The notes: generated from the letters alone by a model not told the origin. A stretch of DNA of 64,000 bases from a gamma proteobacterium symbiont of Stewartia floridana (GCA_003676145.1 NAUB01000025.1:80076-144075), one strand, 5' to 3'; numbered from the stretch's first letter, positions 1 to 9,762 are shown. Numbers and translations: made by a program.

Positions 1-1
1 T

Positions 2-1897
2 CTGACAATGTCATTGGATTGTCTGGCTGGCGGAACAACTTGTGATCTGACCGTCGATTCGCAACTGCCACCCACGGTAGTTGGGGGTGAAACCGCTCTG
101 TATAACTATGAAATCACCACTGCGGTCAATACAACGCCGGTTCTTGGCAATATTGATCTGACCGTCGAGGTTAACGCTGCACCTGTACTGGCGGCTGCTC
201 CTCAAGTCGTGGTGACCACAGACCAGCTGGTTGCCGATGTGGCTACCATCAATCTGGCGGATCTGGTAGCGGATGCAACCGATGCGACGGCCGGTGATAC
301 GGTAACCGTATCGGATACACCTCCGGTTGCCATCGCGGCTGTTCCTTCAACCACCGCAACCTTGCTGGGTTGTGACTACGTGGCAGGTACCTGCAGCATC
401 AGCTTTGCGGGTACACCGGCTCCAGAACAGTTGAGCCTGGACTTCACCATGACCGACGGTCTGAATGTGGTTGAGGGTCAGTCTGCAACAGTCTCCCTGG
501 CCTTCCCTGGACCAACGTTGTTTGATGATACGACCACGCTGGATCAGGTCGGTGCGCTGGATCTTGCCGCGAACGATGTCAACCTGCCGGCCACTTACGG
601 TCTGGCGCTGGCAACCGCTCCGTCGGCCGGTACTGCGACTGTGGAAGATGACGGTACGATTACCTACACCACAACCGCAGCACCGTTTACCGGTGACAGC
701 TTCACCTACTGTCTGACCGCAGCGCCTCTGGATGACGTCTGTCTGACCGATCCGCCAGCTGCAACGGTGACCATCGATCCTGCTCCGGCATCCGGATTGA
801 TCGCTGTCGGTGGCAAGACCTATACCGCTGATGAGGATTCGATCCTTGATGTACTTGCAGCCAACGGTCTGTTGATCGGTGAATCACCCATCAATGGCGG
901 TACCCTGGCGGTAGTCGTGGATAGTGCACCGACCTGTGCCAACACCACAGCCGGCAGCTTCACCTACGATGGTACGACGGGTGAGTTCCACTATGAGCCT
1001 CTGTTGGATTGGAATAGTGTCAATCCGCCAGTGGACGACGCAGATGCCTGTACCCTGAATGACACCGCAGGTGCCAGAGGTGCCGACACCATCGTCTACC
1101 ATCTGGAAGAGACCTATGACGATGGCGGCAATCTGGTAACCATAAGCAGTAATACGGTAACTGCTGAGATCACTGTCAATCCGGTCAACGATGCTCCAGT
1201 GGCTGTGAACGATACGTTCTATGTCCAGGATGCCTCTACCGCTGTATTGGATGGACAGGGTGAGCCAGTATCCATGACCTTCAGTGTTGCACCCGCAGGT
1301 GTTCTCGCGAACGATACCGATCTCGAGAATGACGGACTGCTGGCGACCGAAGTGAATGATCCTGACAACCTGGATCCTGCACTGGGTATCGATGGTTCCA
1401 TACCAAGCTTTGCGATCGATCCTGTCGCAGTCGGTGTTCTGACCAGCATCGAGTATGAAGCGAGTGATCTGGTTGCTCAGAGCAACACCGCTACGGCAGA
1501 CATCGTGCGTCAGGTCTCGGTTACCCGGGCCTCCTATCTGCAACGCGGCACAGCTGGTACCGGCAATGACAGATGGCGCATCAGAGGTTTGGTCGATACT
1601 GCCATACCCACGACAGGTAATACCCCTGGTGTTAATGTCTATCTGGTACGTGTTGTCAACGGAACACCTACCCCACGTATACCAATCGTGGTGACCGTAG
1701 GTGCTGGCAACAACAACAGTGGACGTATTAGGGCGAGTGGCGGACAGCATGTCTGGGGTCTCAATGTCAACAACGTTGGCAATACCCGACCAGAAATTGA
1801 GTCACCCGGTGTTGATGACTATCTGGAAGTTGAGGTGATTGATGCTAATTTCCCCAACGCGGTCTACTACAACGTCCCAATCGATATCCAGCCATAA
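2..1897 (+). CDS. Large Ig/cadherin-like repeat surface protein, 5' truncated by window edge
   Basis: The frame is open from the first bases of the window without a stop, so the protein almost certainly begins upstream; at least 631 residues are seen. The sequence is Asp/Thr/Val/Ala-rich and built of beta-strand repeats of the bacterial Ig-like/cadherin-like type: segments such as NDAPVAVNDTF and ANDTDLENDG are typical of cadherin-like and VCBS-type modules. Scattered cysteine pairs could be disulfides. The last ~130 residues (from about RASYLQRG) look like a different terminal domain. No C-terminal membrane anchor or LPXTG/CTERM signal is visible, so it is probably secreted or held at the surface by an upstream part. 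Function is unknown; adhesion is the usual role of such proteins. A strong hairpin follows the stop codon. Confidence 0.75.
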   Translation: MTMSLDCLAGGTTCDLTVDSQLPPTVVGGETALYNYEITTAVNTTPVLGNIDLTVEVNAAPVLAAAPQVVVTTDQLVADVATINLADLVADATDATAGDTVTVSDTPPVAIAAVPSTTATLLGCDYVAGTCSISFAGTPAPEQLSLDFTMTDGLNVVEGQSATVSLAFPGPTLFDDTTTLDQVGALDLAANDVNLPATYGLALATAPSAGTATVEDDGTITYTTTAAPFTGDSFTYCLTAAPLDDVCLTDPPAATVTIDPAPASGLIAVGGKTYTADEDSILDVLAANGLLIGESPINGGTLAVVVDSAPTCANTTAGSFTYDGTTGEFHYEPLLDWNSVNPPVDDADACTLNDTAGARGADTIVYHLEETYDDGGNLVTISSNTVTAEITVNPVNDAPVAVNDTFYVQDASTAVLDGQGEPVSMTFSVAPAGVLANDTDLENDGLLATEVNDPDNLDPALGIDGSIPSFAIDPVAVGVLTSIEYEASDLVAQSNTATADIVRQVSVTRASYLQRGTAGTGNDRWRIRGLVDTAIPTTGNTPGVNVYLVRVVNGTPTPRIPIVVTVGAGNNNSGRIRASGGQHVWGLNVNNVGNTRPEIESPGVDDYLEVEVIDANFPNAVYYNVPIDIQP

Positions 1898-1918
1898 GTA
1901 GTATCATGGCGTAAGGCA

Positions 1919-1943
1919 CCGCCCCCTGTACGTCAGGGGGCGG
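1919..1943 (+). terminator. Strong hairpin terminator after the Ig-like protein
   Basis: A perfect 10-bp stem (CCGCCCCCTG / CAGGGGGCGG) with a 5-nt loop lies 22 bp after the stop codon and is followed by a short T-rich stretch (ATTCTTGTT). It separates the Ig-like gene from the operon that begins at 1992. Confidence 0.8.
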
Positions 1944-1991
1944 ATTCTTGTTAAGATCAACCGTCAAACGACACAATTCCTGGGTAGTATC

Positions 1992-2585
1992 ATGAAAAGT
2001 TCGCACTTTTCCGACAAAACGCCTGAGGATGAAAAGGAGAGACATCCTGGAGGCAATCCTCTGCTTGTAATACTGGTCCTGGTGATCTGCACCACGGCCT
2101 TTCTTGCATTCACCGCATCGGTCGCCAAGGCGGAGAGTAAAACCGCTCCACAGGCCGCAGAGCAGGCGGCACCCAAGCCCTGGAAACCGCCTGTTGCCAT
2201 GCTGGCAGTTCCCAAACCTCCTGTGGATAAGGAGACCGCCAAGAAGATTGCGGAAAAATGGGGTATCGAACTGCTCAGTCTGCGTCTGGCTGCAGCCGGT
2301 TACATGATCGATTTCAGATTTAAGGTACTGGATATCGAAAAAGCCAAGATTTTTTTCGACAGTCGCATCAAACCGCACCTCAAAGTCGAGAAATCTAATG
2401 CTAAACTACCTATACCCATGGCCGCCAAGGTTGGTGCCTTCAGACCAACCAACCGGGGTATGAACATCAAGTCCAATAAAACCTACTATATGGTATTTGG
2501 CAATCCTGATGCCCATGTGAAATCAGGAGAAAAAGTAACAATGGTGATCGGCGACTTCAAAGCTGAAAATTTAACAGTCAACTGA
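1992..2585 (+). CDS. Membrane-anchored protein of unknown function
   Basis: 197 residues. A charged N-terminus is followed by one hydrophobic segment (about residues 25-45, LLVILVLVICTTAFLAF) and then an Ala/Pro/Lys-rich linker and a compact C-terminal region of about 120 residues, presumably periplasmic (type II topology). I recognise no catalytic motif. The gene ends 22 bp before the next start on the same strand, so it is probably the first gene of the operon running to 9717. It lies directly ahead of a secreted Calx-beta protein, so a role in that protein's export or anchoring is possible but is only inference from position. Confidence 0.7.
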   Translation: MKSSHFSDKTPEDEKERHPGGNPLLVILVLVICTTAFLAFTASVAKAESKTAPQAAEQAAPKPWKPPVAMLAVPKPPVDKETAKKIAEKWGIELLSLRLAAAGYMIDFRFKVLDIEKAKIFFDSRIKPHLKVEKSNAKLPIPMAAKVGAFRPTNRGMNIKSNKTYYMVFGNPDAHVKSGEKVTMVIGDFKAENLTVN

Positions 2586-2607
2586 TCCGTTGACTCGAGA
2601 AGGAAAT

Positions 2608-5600
2608 ATGCAATATAGAAATCATCTGCTTGGTTTTCTAACACTACTCGGACTGGTCTCATCTTTCGAATCCCACGCTGTCGTGACCGTCTATTGCTGC
2701 GATGCAACAGCCGAGGCCCAATTCATCCAGGATCTTTCCAATCTCCCATCCATCTCGCCAGACATCACCAAAGAGAGCTTCGAAGGCAGTGCCTGGGACG
2801 GCACCCGCAGTACCGGTGTTCAGAGTGTGACCTCCCAAGGCATCACCTGGGCGGGCAGTTCCACGGAAGCCTCCTTTGTGCGTACCTCCACCAGTGGTGG
2901 CGATGTGCATGAGGGCAGCTATCTGATGTTCCCAGTGGACAACCGAAATGATCACCTGGTACCGGATAAGTACACCTTGACCGCCAGCGGCACGACCCTC
3001 TACGGCGTAGGCGGCTGGTTTCGCAGTAGTACGGGCGCAAAGATCGGTTTTACCACCAACGGCTCGGCTCCGGTCGACTTCACCGGTTCACAGGCCACGG
3101 TTACAGGCTGGACCTTTCTCGGTTTCATCGATGATGCCGGTTTCACCAACGTACTGGTAGAGGCTGTGGATGAGGGGGGAGATGAGGTCAATATCTTCTT
3201 CTCAGATGATTTTACGCTGGGTGCCCAGTCCGGTGCATTCCCCGGCCAGAAACTGCAGTTCAGCAGCGCCACCTACAGCGTGGCTGAGAATGCCGCGACC
3301 CTTCAGCTCACCGTGGAACGTACCGGTGGTACCAGTGGTGCACTCTCCGTTGACTATGCAACTGACAGTGACAGTGAGACCGACACGGCAAGTGCCAATC
3401 TGGACTACACACCGGTTTCCGGAACCCTCAATTTCGCCGATGGTGAGAGTAGCCAGCAGATCAGCATCGATATTCTGGACGACACCATCTTCGAGGACAG
3501 TGAGACGTTTACGATCAATCTGAGTGGTCTCAACATCGGTGCGCAGAACAGTGCCACGGTGACCATCACCGACAACGATGCGCCGGCCGTAGGCGAGGTC
3601 CAGTTCAGCAGCAGTACCTATACCTTCAGTGAAGGTGACGGCAGCGTTACCATCACCGTGCAGCGCGACGGCGGCAGCTCCGGCAGTGGTTCGGTGGATT
3701 ATGCCATGAGTGACGCAACGGCCACCGTAGGCAGTGACTACACCGCCGCCTCCGGAACGCTTTCGTTTGTCGACGGACAGATCAGCAGCAGCATAACCCT
3801 GGCCATCACAGACGATGCCACTACGGAAGGTACCGAGTCGCTCTTGATCACCCTCTCGAATCCTGTCTCGGTCGCACTGGCAGCCCGGGATGTTACCGAA
3901 GTCTCGATCACCGACAATGAGCCGGTCTCGAGTTCCGGTAGCCTGCAGTTCAGTGGTTCCAGTTATACCGCCTCAGAGGGCGATACATCGATTCTGGTGC
4001 CGGTGACCCGCACCAACGGCAGCAGTGGTGCTGTCTCGATCAGCTGTTCAACCAGCGATCTTACCGCCACCGCCGGAGCTGACTATACAGCAACCCAGGC
4101 CACGGTCAGTTTTGCCGATGGTGAACTCACCAGCAATTGTACGATTCCGATTCTGGATGACAGCAGTTACGAAGCGGATGAGACCCTGATGGTCACCCTG
4201 GCTACGCCAACAGGTGGCGCTGTACTTGGCACACCGGCCTCTGCGGTCGTGACTTTGAGCAGTGATGATCCGATACCTGCCGCGGGTAGCATTCAGTTCA
4301 GTCTCTCTGAGTATCAACTGAATGAGGATGGTGGCACCGCCACGATCTCTGTCTCCCGCTCAGGCGGCAGCAGTGGCGCCGTTGGGGTCAGCTATGCCAC
4401 CAGTGATTCAACAGCCACCGCTGGTGAGGATTACACAGCCGCTTCCGGCAGCGTCAACTTTGCCAATGGTGGGACCAGTGGATCATTCCAGGTAACACTG
4501 CTCGACGACAGTGAATACGAAGGGGATGAGCGTGTCACGCTGACTCTGAGCAACCCAACCGGTGGCGCCGTGCTGGGGCAGACATCCCAGGTCGATTTGG
4601 TGATCACTGAAGATGATGCGGCACCGGCAACCGGCTTGCTGGTCTTCAGTGCCAGCGCGCTTGGTGCGGACGAGACTGACGGACTGATCGAGGTAACCGT
4701 CGAACGTCAGGGTGGCAGTAGCGGTGCTGCACAGGTCAACTATGCAACCGCAGACGGCACCGCAATTGCCGGTATCGACTATCAGGTTGCCAGTGGTACC
4801 CTGATGTTTGCGGATGGCGAAATATCCAAGACATTCGAAATCACCATCGTCGACGACGGACTCTTTGAAGGTACCGAAACCATTAATCTGATTCTGTCCG
4901 ATGCGGTTGGCGCGTCACTGGGTGATACCGCTACCGCAACCATCAGCGTGACCGATGATGACGAGCCGCCTGCTGCCGGTTCTCTGATCTTCTCCAATTC
5001 AGCCATCACGGCGGCTGAGGATGGCGGCGATGTCACCGTTACCGTTTCCCGCAGTGGTGGTTCAACCGGTGCCGTATCGGTCGATTACAACACAGCGGAT
5101 GGCACTGCGATTGCCTCTTCGGACTATACCTACACCTCCGGCAGCATCAGTTTTGCCGATGGGGATGCAGCGGATAAGACCTTTACCGTTCCACTGCTGA
5201 ACGATTCTGAGGTGGAGTCCGATGAGACAATTCTACTGCAGATGAGTAACTTTCAGGGTGGGGCGGTAGCGGGTGATCAGAGCAGTGGCCAGATTACCAT
5301 CACCGATGATGACGTACTCAACGCATCCACCGTGATTGGTTTCACCATCACCAGCCTTACTGTGAATGAATCTTCCGTCAATGCGAGCTTCACCATCGAT
5401 CGCAGTGTTGTTCTGACTAGCACGGTCAGTGTCGATCTGAGCGTTGGCACATCGACCGCTGTTGCCGGCACCGATTTCAATGTCACCACAGGAACCCTGC
5501 AGTTTGCCAGTGGCGAGACACAAAAGACGATCAATGTGGAGATCATTGACAATACGGTTGTTGATGGAGACCGGACAATCACCTTTGTGCTGGGTAATGC

Positions 5601-5823
5601 CTCCGGTACCGCAACCATCGACAGCAACAGTGGCAGCTTCACCCTGACCATCTCCGATGATGAGCAGGATGGTGGCAGTGATGGAGATGACAACGGCGGT
5701 GGCGGCGGTGGTGGCGGATCCGCCGACCTGATGCTTCTGCTGGGCTTGATGATCATCTTCTTCGGATATCTGCAGCTGCAGAATGCCCGTCAGGCACGAG
5801 CCCACGCAAAACGTCGTGCTTAA
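2608..5823 (+). CDS. Secreted protein with seven Calx-beta repeats and C-terminal sorting signal
   Basis: 1071 residues. The ATG at 2608 is chosen over an in-frame ATG at 2590 because it has AGAAGGAA just upstream and opens a good signal peptide ending near SSFESHA. After an N-terminal domain of ~200 residues come seven repeats of about 100 residues, each opening with a strand such as LQFSSATYSVAE, then GGSSGAVSVDYAT, DYTAASGTLSFADG and a DDSEYEGDE-like acidic turn; this is the Calx-beta pattern, whose acidic loops bind calcium. The end is a poly-Gly stretch, a hydrophobic helix (LMLLLGLMIIFFGYL) and a basic tail, the three-part layout of GlyGly-CTERM-like sorting signals. Such signals are known to be processed by rhomboid-type enzymes on T2SS-exported proteins; a T2SS operon lies at 23-33 kb. 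Probable surface or matrix protein. Confidence 0.85.
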   Translation: MQYRNHLLGFLTLLGLVSSFESHAVVTVYCCDATAEAQFIQDLSNLPSISPDITKESFEGSAWDGTRSTGVQSVTSQGITWAGSSTEASFVRTSTSGGDVHEGSYLMFPVDNRNDHLVPDKYTLTASGTTLYGVGGWFRSSTGAKIGFTTNGSAPVDFTGSQATVTGWTFLGFIDDAGFTNVLVEAVDEGGDEVNIFFSDDFTLGAQSGAFPGQKLQFSSATYSVAENAATLQLTVERTGGTSGALSVDYATDSDSETDTASANLDYTPVSGTLNFADGESSQQISIDILDDTIFEDSETFTINLSGLNIGAQNSATVTITDNDAPAVGEVQFSSSTYTFSEGDGSVTITVQRDGGSSGSGSVDYAMSDATATVGSDYTAASGTLSFVDGQISSSITLAITDDATTEGTESLLITLSNPVSVALAARDVTEVSITDNEPVSSSGSLQFSGSSYTASEGDTSILVPVTRTNGSSGAVSISCSTSDLTATAGADYTATQATVSFADGELTSNCTIPILDDSSYEADETLMVTLATPTGGAVLGTPASAVVTLSSDDPIPAAGSIQFSLSEYQLNEDGGTATISVSRSGGSSGAVGVSYATSDSTATAGEDYTAASGSVNFANGGTSGSFQVTLLDDSEYEGDERVTLTLSNPTGGAVLGQTSQVDLVITEDDAAPATGLLVFSASALGADETDGLIEVTVERQGGSSGAAQVNYATADGTAIAGIDYQVASGTLMFADGEISKTFEITIVDDGLFEGTETINLILSDAVGASLGDTATATISVTDDDEPPAAGSLIFSNSAITAAEDGGDVTVTVSRSGGSTGAVSVDYNTADGTAIASSDYTYTSGSISFADGDAADKTFTVPLLNDSEVESDETILLQMSNFQGGAVAGDQSSGQITITDDDVLNASTVIGFTITSLTVNESSVNASFTIDRSVVLTSTVSVDLSVGTSTAVAGTDFNVTTGTLQFASGETQKTINVEIIDNTVVDGDRTITFVLGNASGTATIDSNSGSFTLTISDDEQDGGSDGDDNGGGGGGGGSADLMLLLGLMIIFFGYLQLQNARQARAHAKRRA

Positions 5824-5850
5824 GAGCAGTAACATATAAGGGTGTATACG

Positions 5851-6651
5851 ATGGATAAGAGCGCATGGATTAACGATTCGATCGAAAAGTGTTTCAGTGG
5901 CTTGCTAAAGGCTTCTGTGCTTTCTGTTGCCCTGTTGGCAACCTCCGGAGTCAATGCCACTGATCTGCCAAGCATTGTGAAATCCGAAGGTGATGAGACC
6001 CTTGGGCCCCAGTTCAAGCTCGACTGTGTCACCCGACCAGGTAAACCTCAGAACCATGCCGATCGGTTCAAGGTTGCCATGAACACGCACGACCATTCCC
6101 AGCATGCCGGTCACGATGAACATGCCCATCACCGGGCCATGATGGAGGACAAGTCCTACAAGGTAAATCATGCCAGCTATCATTTGCCGGATGTGAATCT
6201 GACCTCTCACAAAGGCGAGCAGAAGAAGCTGGCGGACATCCTCAACAATGACAAACCGGTGATGCTCAACTTCATCTTCACCACCTGTACCACCATCTGT
6301 CCGGTTCTGTCGGCCAGTTTTCATCAGGTACAGGAGATCCTGGGTGATGAGGTGGGTGATGTTTCCATGGTATCAATCACCATCGATCCGGACTATGATA
6401 CGCCTGAACAGTTGATGAAATACTCGAAACGGTTCAAAGCTGGTGAGCAGTGGAATTTTTATACCGGTAGCTACAATGATGTGGTTACCGTCGAAAAGGC
6501 CTTTGATATCTTCCGTGGTTCAAAAATGAACCATGAACCGATTACCCTGATCAGGAATCAAGGTGGACAGCACTGGACGCGCATCAATGGTCTGGCCAGT
6601 GCAGAAGATATTGTCAAGGAGTACAAAAAGATCGTATCGGCTGCAAATTGA
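5851..6651 (+). CDS. SCO1/SenC-like copper/thioredoxin-fold protein
   Basis: 266 residues. Start at ATG 5851 (AAGGG 8 bp upstream) is preferred over a GTG at 5842. A signal peptide-like N-terminus is followed by a His-rich stretch (HDHSQHAGHDEHAHH, about residues 85-100), then the SCO thioredoxin fold with the CxxxC copper motif in TTCTTICPVLSA (about residue 150) and the strand VSITIDPDYDTPEQL. A downstream His in MNHEPITL is in the place of the third copper ligand of the family. Family members deliver copper to cytochrome oxidase or act as periplasmic thiol-redox proteins. The stop codon overlaps the start of the next gene (TGATG), so the two are probably co-translated. No oxidase genes are nearby, so the redox-sensing or copper-supply partner may be the cytochrome next door. 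Confidence 0.85.
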   Translation: MDKSAWINDSIEKCFSGLLKASVLSVALLATSGVNATDLPSIVKSEGDETLGPQFKLDCVTRPGKPQNHADRFKVAMNTHDHSQHAGHDEHAHHRAMMEDKSYKVNHASYHLPDVNLTSHKGEQKKLADILNNDKPVMLNFIFTTCTTICPVLSASFHQVQEILGDEVGDVSMVSITIDPDYDTPEQLMKYSKRFKAGEQWNFYTGSYNDVVTVEKAFDIFRGSKMNHEPITLIRNQGGQHWTRINGLASAEDIVKEYKKIVSAAN

Positions 6652-8282
6652 TGCAAAAACTCAACAAAATGATTGCGGCGTTTACTCTATTCGCCGGATT
6701 GATCCTATTCTCTACCGCCTCACAGAATGAAGTGGAGGTTGACTCCAAAGCCTATGCAACCGGCAAAGCCCTCTACAAACAGGGCATTCTGCCGAACGGG
6801 AAACTGGTAAAGGCTACCATCCAGGGCGATATCTCGGTGCAAGGGGATCAATTGATCTGTGAGACATGCCACCGCAAGAGTGGTTTGGGCTCAACCGAGG
6901 GGCAGCAGGTTGTCCCGGCAGTTGCCGGCAGTGTGCTCTTCAAACCCCTGAAACTGCCCACCAGTAAACCACCCGAGCCACCGGTCTATCGTGAAGCCTA
7001 CACCCGTGAGACCTTGATGGCGGCGATCAGGGATGGGGTGGATGCCAATGGTTATCCACTGGATCCCTTCATGCCAAGGTATCAGATCGATGAGCAGGCA
7101 CTCGATGGTTTGATGGCCTATGTCAGTACGCTCTCCAATACCCCATCACCTGGTGTAGATGAAGAGACCATCCATTTCGCCACCATTGTCTTATCCTCCA
7201 ACAAGGCGGAGGAGAACAAGGCGCTGATCGATGTCATGGAGACCTATGTCGAGCAGAAGAACATTGAAACCAGATATGAGACAAAACGGGCCAAGAATGC
7301 GCCATGGCACAAGGAGTGGATGTTCAAGCCCTATCGTAAGTGGCAGATCCATGTTTGGGAACTTACCGGTGATGAAGCGAGCTGGCCGGAACAACTGAGC
7401 ACATACTATACAAAGCAACCGGTATTCGCGCTGGTCAACGGTCTGGTTCCGACAGGCTGGAGCCGGGTCAGCGAGTTCTGCGAAGGGCATGGCATTCCCT
7501 GTCTTTTTCCTACCACACAGCAGCCGGTGATCAGTGATGAGAACTACTACACCATCTATCTGAACAAGGGGGCGTCGCATGAGTCTGAAGCGGTTGCCTC
7601 CTATATCCGCAAGAACCGTCCTGCCGCACGTGTCGTGCAGATCCATGATGAATCTGACATGCTGAGTTCCATCTCATCCAACGCACTGATTGATGAGCTG
7701 AATAAGGCTGGAATCAGCGTAGACTCGGTTGCTCTGGGGCAACTTGGCGATAAAACAGCGAGCGATTTTCGGATAAGCAAGGACGATACAGTCGTTTTGT
7801 GGCTGGATAGAGGTAAATCAGAGCAACTCTTCAACAGTGGGCAGCTTAACAGCGCCGAGTTGATCATGCTCTCCAGTCAGTATTATGGAACAGACACCAA
7901 GCTTATCCCGCAGGACTTGACGGACTCTGTTCTCTTCATTCACAGTGCTGAAATGCCAGATAAGTTGAACAGGCTGCTGATCCGCTCAACCGGTTGGTTC
8001 AGGGCAAAAAGGATCTATAATAAAGAGACAAAAGAGATTCAAGCCAACGCCTACTTTTCGCTGAAGGTGCTGGGCGATGCGGTTAAGCACATTCGTGGCT
8101 ATTTCTATCGCGACTATATGATTGAAAAGATTGAACACATGATTGATGACTTACCTTATACCTCGATCTTCCCTCGCCTCAGCATGGCGCCGGATCAAAG
8201 GTTTGCATCACGGGGGTTCTATGTAGCTAAAACTGACGGCAAAGGAGGAATCACTAATCTCACTGGTTGGATAGCTCCCTGA
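6651..8282 (+). CDS. Cytochrome c fused to periplasmic-binding-like domain
   Basis: 543 residues, starting at the ATG that overlaps the stop of the SCO gene. An N-terminal signal/anchor helix (residues ~8-22) precedes a mono-haem cytochrome c domain with CETCH at residues 70-74 and a candidate axial Met in PLDPFMPRY (about 145). From about residue 165 to the end there is a second domain with alternating strands and helices (FATIVLSSNKAEENKALIDVM and later VVQIHDES, TVVLWLDR, ELIMLSSQYYG) that reads like a type I periplasmic-binding fold of the ABC/receptor kind. Nothing marks it as an electron-transfer enzyme. Because a sensor kinase with a periplasmic domain follows 46 bp downstream, I infer a redox or ligand-sensing partner for that kinase. 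The domain call of the second half is a judgement from pattern, not alignment. Confidence 0.75.
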   Translation: MQKLNKMIAAFTLFAGLILFSTASQNEVEVDSKAYATGKALYKQGILPNGKLVKATIQGDISVQGDQLICETCHRKSGLGSTEGQQVVPAVAGSVLFKPLKLPTSKPPEPPVYREAYTRETLMAAIRDGVDANGYPLDPFMPRYQIDEQALDGLMAYVSTLSNTPSPGVDEETIHFATIVLSSNKAEENKALIDVMETYVEQKNIETRYETKRAKNAPWHKEWMFKPYRKWQIHVWELTGDEASWPEQLSTYYTKQPVFALVNGLVPTGWSRVSEFCEGHGIPCLFPTTQQPVISDENYYTIYLNKGASHESEAVASYIRKNRPAARVVQIHDESDMLSSISSNALIDELNKAGISVDSVALGQLGDKTASDFRISKDDTVVLWLDRGKSEQLFNSGQLNSAELIMLSSQYYGTDTKLIPQDLTDSVLFIHSAEMPDKLNRLLIRSTGWFRAKRIYNKETKEIQANAYFSLKVLGDAVKHIRGYFYRDYMIEKIEHMIDDLPYTSIFPRLSMAPDQRFASRGFYVAKTDGKGGITNLTGWIAP

Positions 8283-8328
8283 TGTAATCACGCGTTGTGA
8301 AACTTTGTAAATTAATGAGATTTGTTTG

Positions 8329-9717
8329 ATGGATAACAATATCAACTACAACGCAAATCAATACAGGGAAGGTTATCAACTTGCCAAACGATTCGGCATA
8401 ATCAGTTTTATTGCCATTATCCTGATCGCCATCGTTATCCTTTTTCTGTTTCGATATGAAACTGCCCGCATCATCCAGGACTCCACAAAGCAGAGCAATG
8501 AGTCACTGACCATCGCCACAGAGTACACGCTCAACGACCATTTTGTGATGTACCTGAATCTGATGAAGCTGAATGATAAAAAGCCTGGCGAGATGCCGCT
8601 GGAGCCGATGCTAGAACGTGCATTGCAGAGAATGATAAGGGATACCAATGTAGACCGAGTCAAGCTTTATGATCGTTCGGGAAAAGTGGCTTACTCTTCC
8701 AGGGCCGATGCATATGACGACGATGATGAGAATAATGACGGCTTTATCTCTGCGCTGTCAGGTACTCCACGAACGGTTTTAAACTATCGGGACAGTTTCA
8801 GTATCTTTGATACCAATGATCACGATGTGAATCTGGTACAGACCTATGTGCCGATTCGCACTAATGAAAACACCCCGGTGATGGGTGTGATGGAGGTCTA
8901 TTACGACATCAGTGACTATGTCAGTCATGCCATGCGGGCAATCATCATTGTGATGTCTGTGACGATGTTGCTGATGCTGTTTCTCTATACATTCCTACTG
9001 ATGCATATCAAACGCTCCGAACGGATTATTGAGTCGCAAAACCGCATTACGCGGGAGAAAAAAGCAATGCTTGAATTTCTCACGGCGAAAATGATCAATG
9101 CTCAGGAGGATGAGAAGAAACGCATCGCCTTTGAGTTGCATGAGGATGTGGTGCAGACCCTTTCCGGAGTCAAAATGCAGCTGGAGAAATATATCCTGCA
9201 GTTTGACAAGAAGGATGATGGGTCTGATTCGGATCAGCTCACTACAGTCATCATACCCACCTTGCAGAATGCTGCACACAAGATCCGCGCCGTCGCACTC
9301 GATTTGCGTCCACCGAGCCTGGATGATTTCGGCCTTAAGGCGGCACTTAATTCACTGGTTTCCGAATGTCATACCATCACCACCGGAGTGCAGATCACGG
9401 TCGATATATCGGTCAATGAAGAGTTGATATCTCAAGATCAAAAGTCGATTCTCTATAGGATGTTCAAGGATACCCTCAAGGCAATCTGCTTCGATGAAAA
9501 GATCGATGGAGAAGTGATCATTACTTTGAACAATGTTGATGATCTGCTGCAACTGCAAGCCAAGATCATCAATAAGCAGAAGAACCTGAACTACAATGGA
9601 CAACTGCCTGGTTTCTTCGTTGCCATGCAGGAGAAAACCATACTTTCAGGTGGTGAATTCTTTGTCATAGAGCTTTCTGAAGGTTTACTGGAAGTCAAAG
9701 CTGTATGGTCCTATTGA
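8329..9717 (+). CDS. Membrane sensor histidine kinase (HisKA_3 type) with degenerate ATPase domain
   Basis: 462 residues; ATG 8329 chosen over TTG 8326. Two membrane helices (about 20-42 and 203-226) enclose a periplasmic sensor of ~160 residues. The cytoplasmic part has a clear NarX/DegS-type dimerisation and phosphoacceptor motif (KKRIAFELHEDVVQTLSGV) and the family's RPPSLDDFGLKAAL helix. The ATPase region is unusual: the N-box expected as EALTNxxKH reads YRMFKDTLKAICFDEK, and no DxGxG motif is found; only the later GFFVAMQEKTILSGG stretch resembles the family. It may therefore be a pseudokinase, or need a partner. No response regulator is adjacent; the next gene is on the other strand. 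Genetic linkage points to the cytochrome c/SCO pair as input. Confidence 0.82.
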   Translation: MDNNINYNANQYREGYQLAKRFGIISFIAIILIAIVILFLFRYETARIIQDSTKQSNESLTIATEYTLNDHFVMYLNLMKLNDKKPGEMPLEPMLERALQRMIRDTNVDRVKLYDRSGKVAYSSRADAYDDDDENNDGFISALSGTPRTVLNYRDSFSIFDTNDHDVNLVQTYVPIRTNENTPVMGVMEVYYDISDYVSHAMRAIIIVMSVTMLLMLFLYTFLLMHIKRSERIIESQNRITREKKAMLEFLTAKMINAQEDEKKRIAFELHEDVVQTLSGVKMQLEKYILQFDKKDDGSDSDQLTTVIIPTLQNAAHKIRAVALDLRPPSLDDFGLKAALNSLVSECHTITTGVQITVDISVNEELISQDQKSILYRMFKDTLKAICFDEKIDGEVIITLNNVDDLLQLQAKIINKQKNLNYNGQLPGFFVAMQEKTILSGGEFFVIELSEGLLEVKAVWSY

Positions 9718-9762
9718 CCAGGGAATTATCAGCGATTCCGCCAAGCGCTTGATTGTCACCTA

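Noticed and set aside
884..1750. 288-residue minus-strand frame
   Set aside because: Antisense shadow of the Ig-like repeat protein; composition follows the opposite strand.
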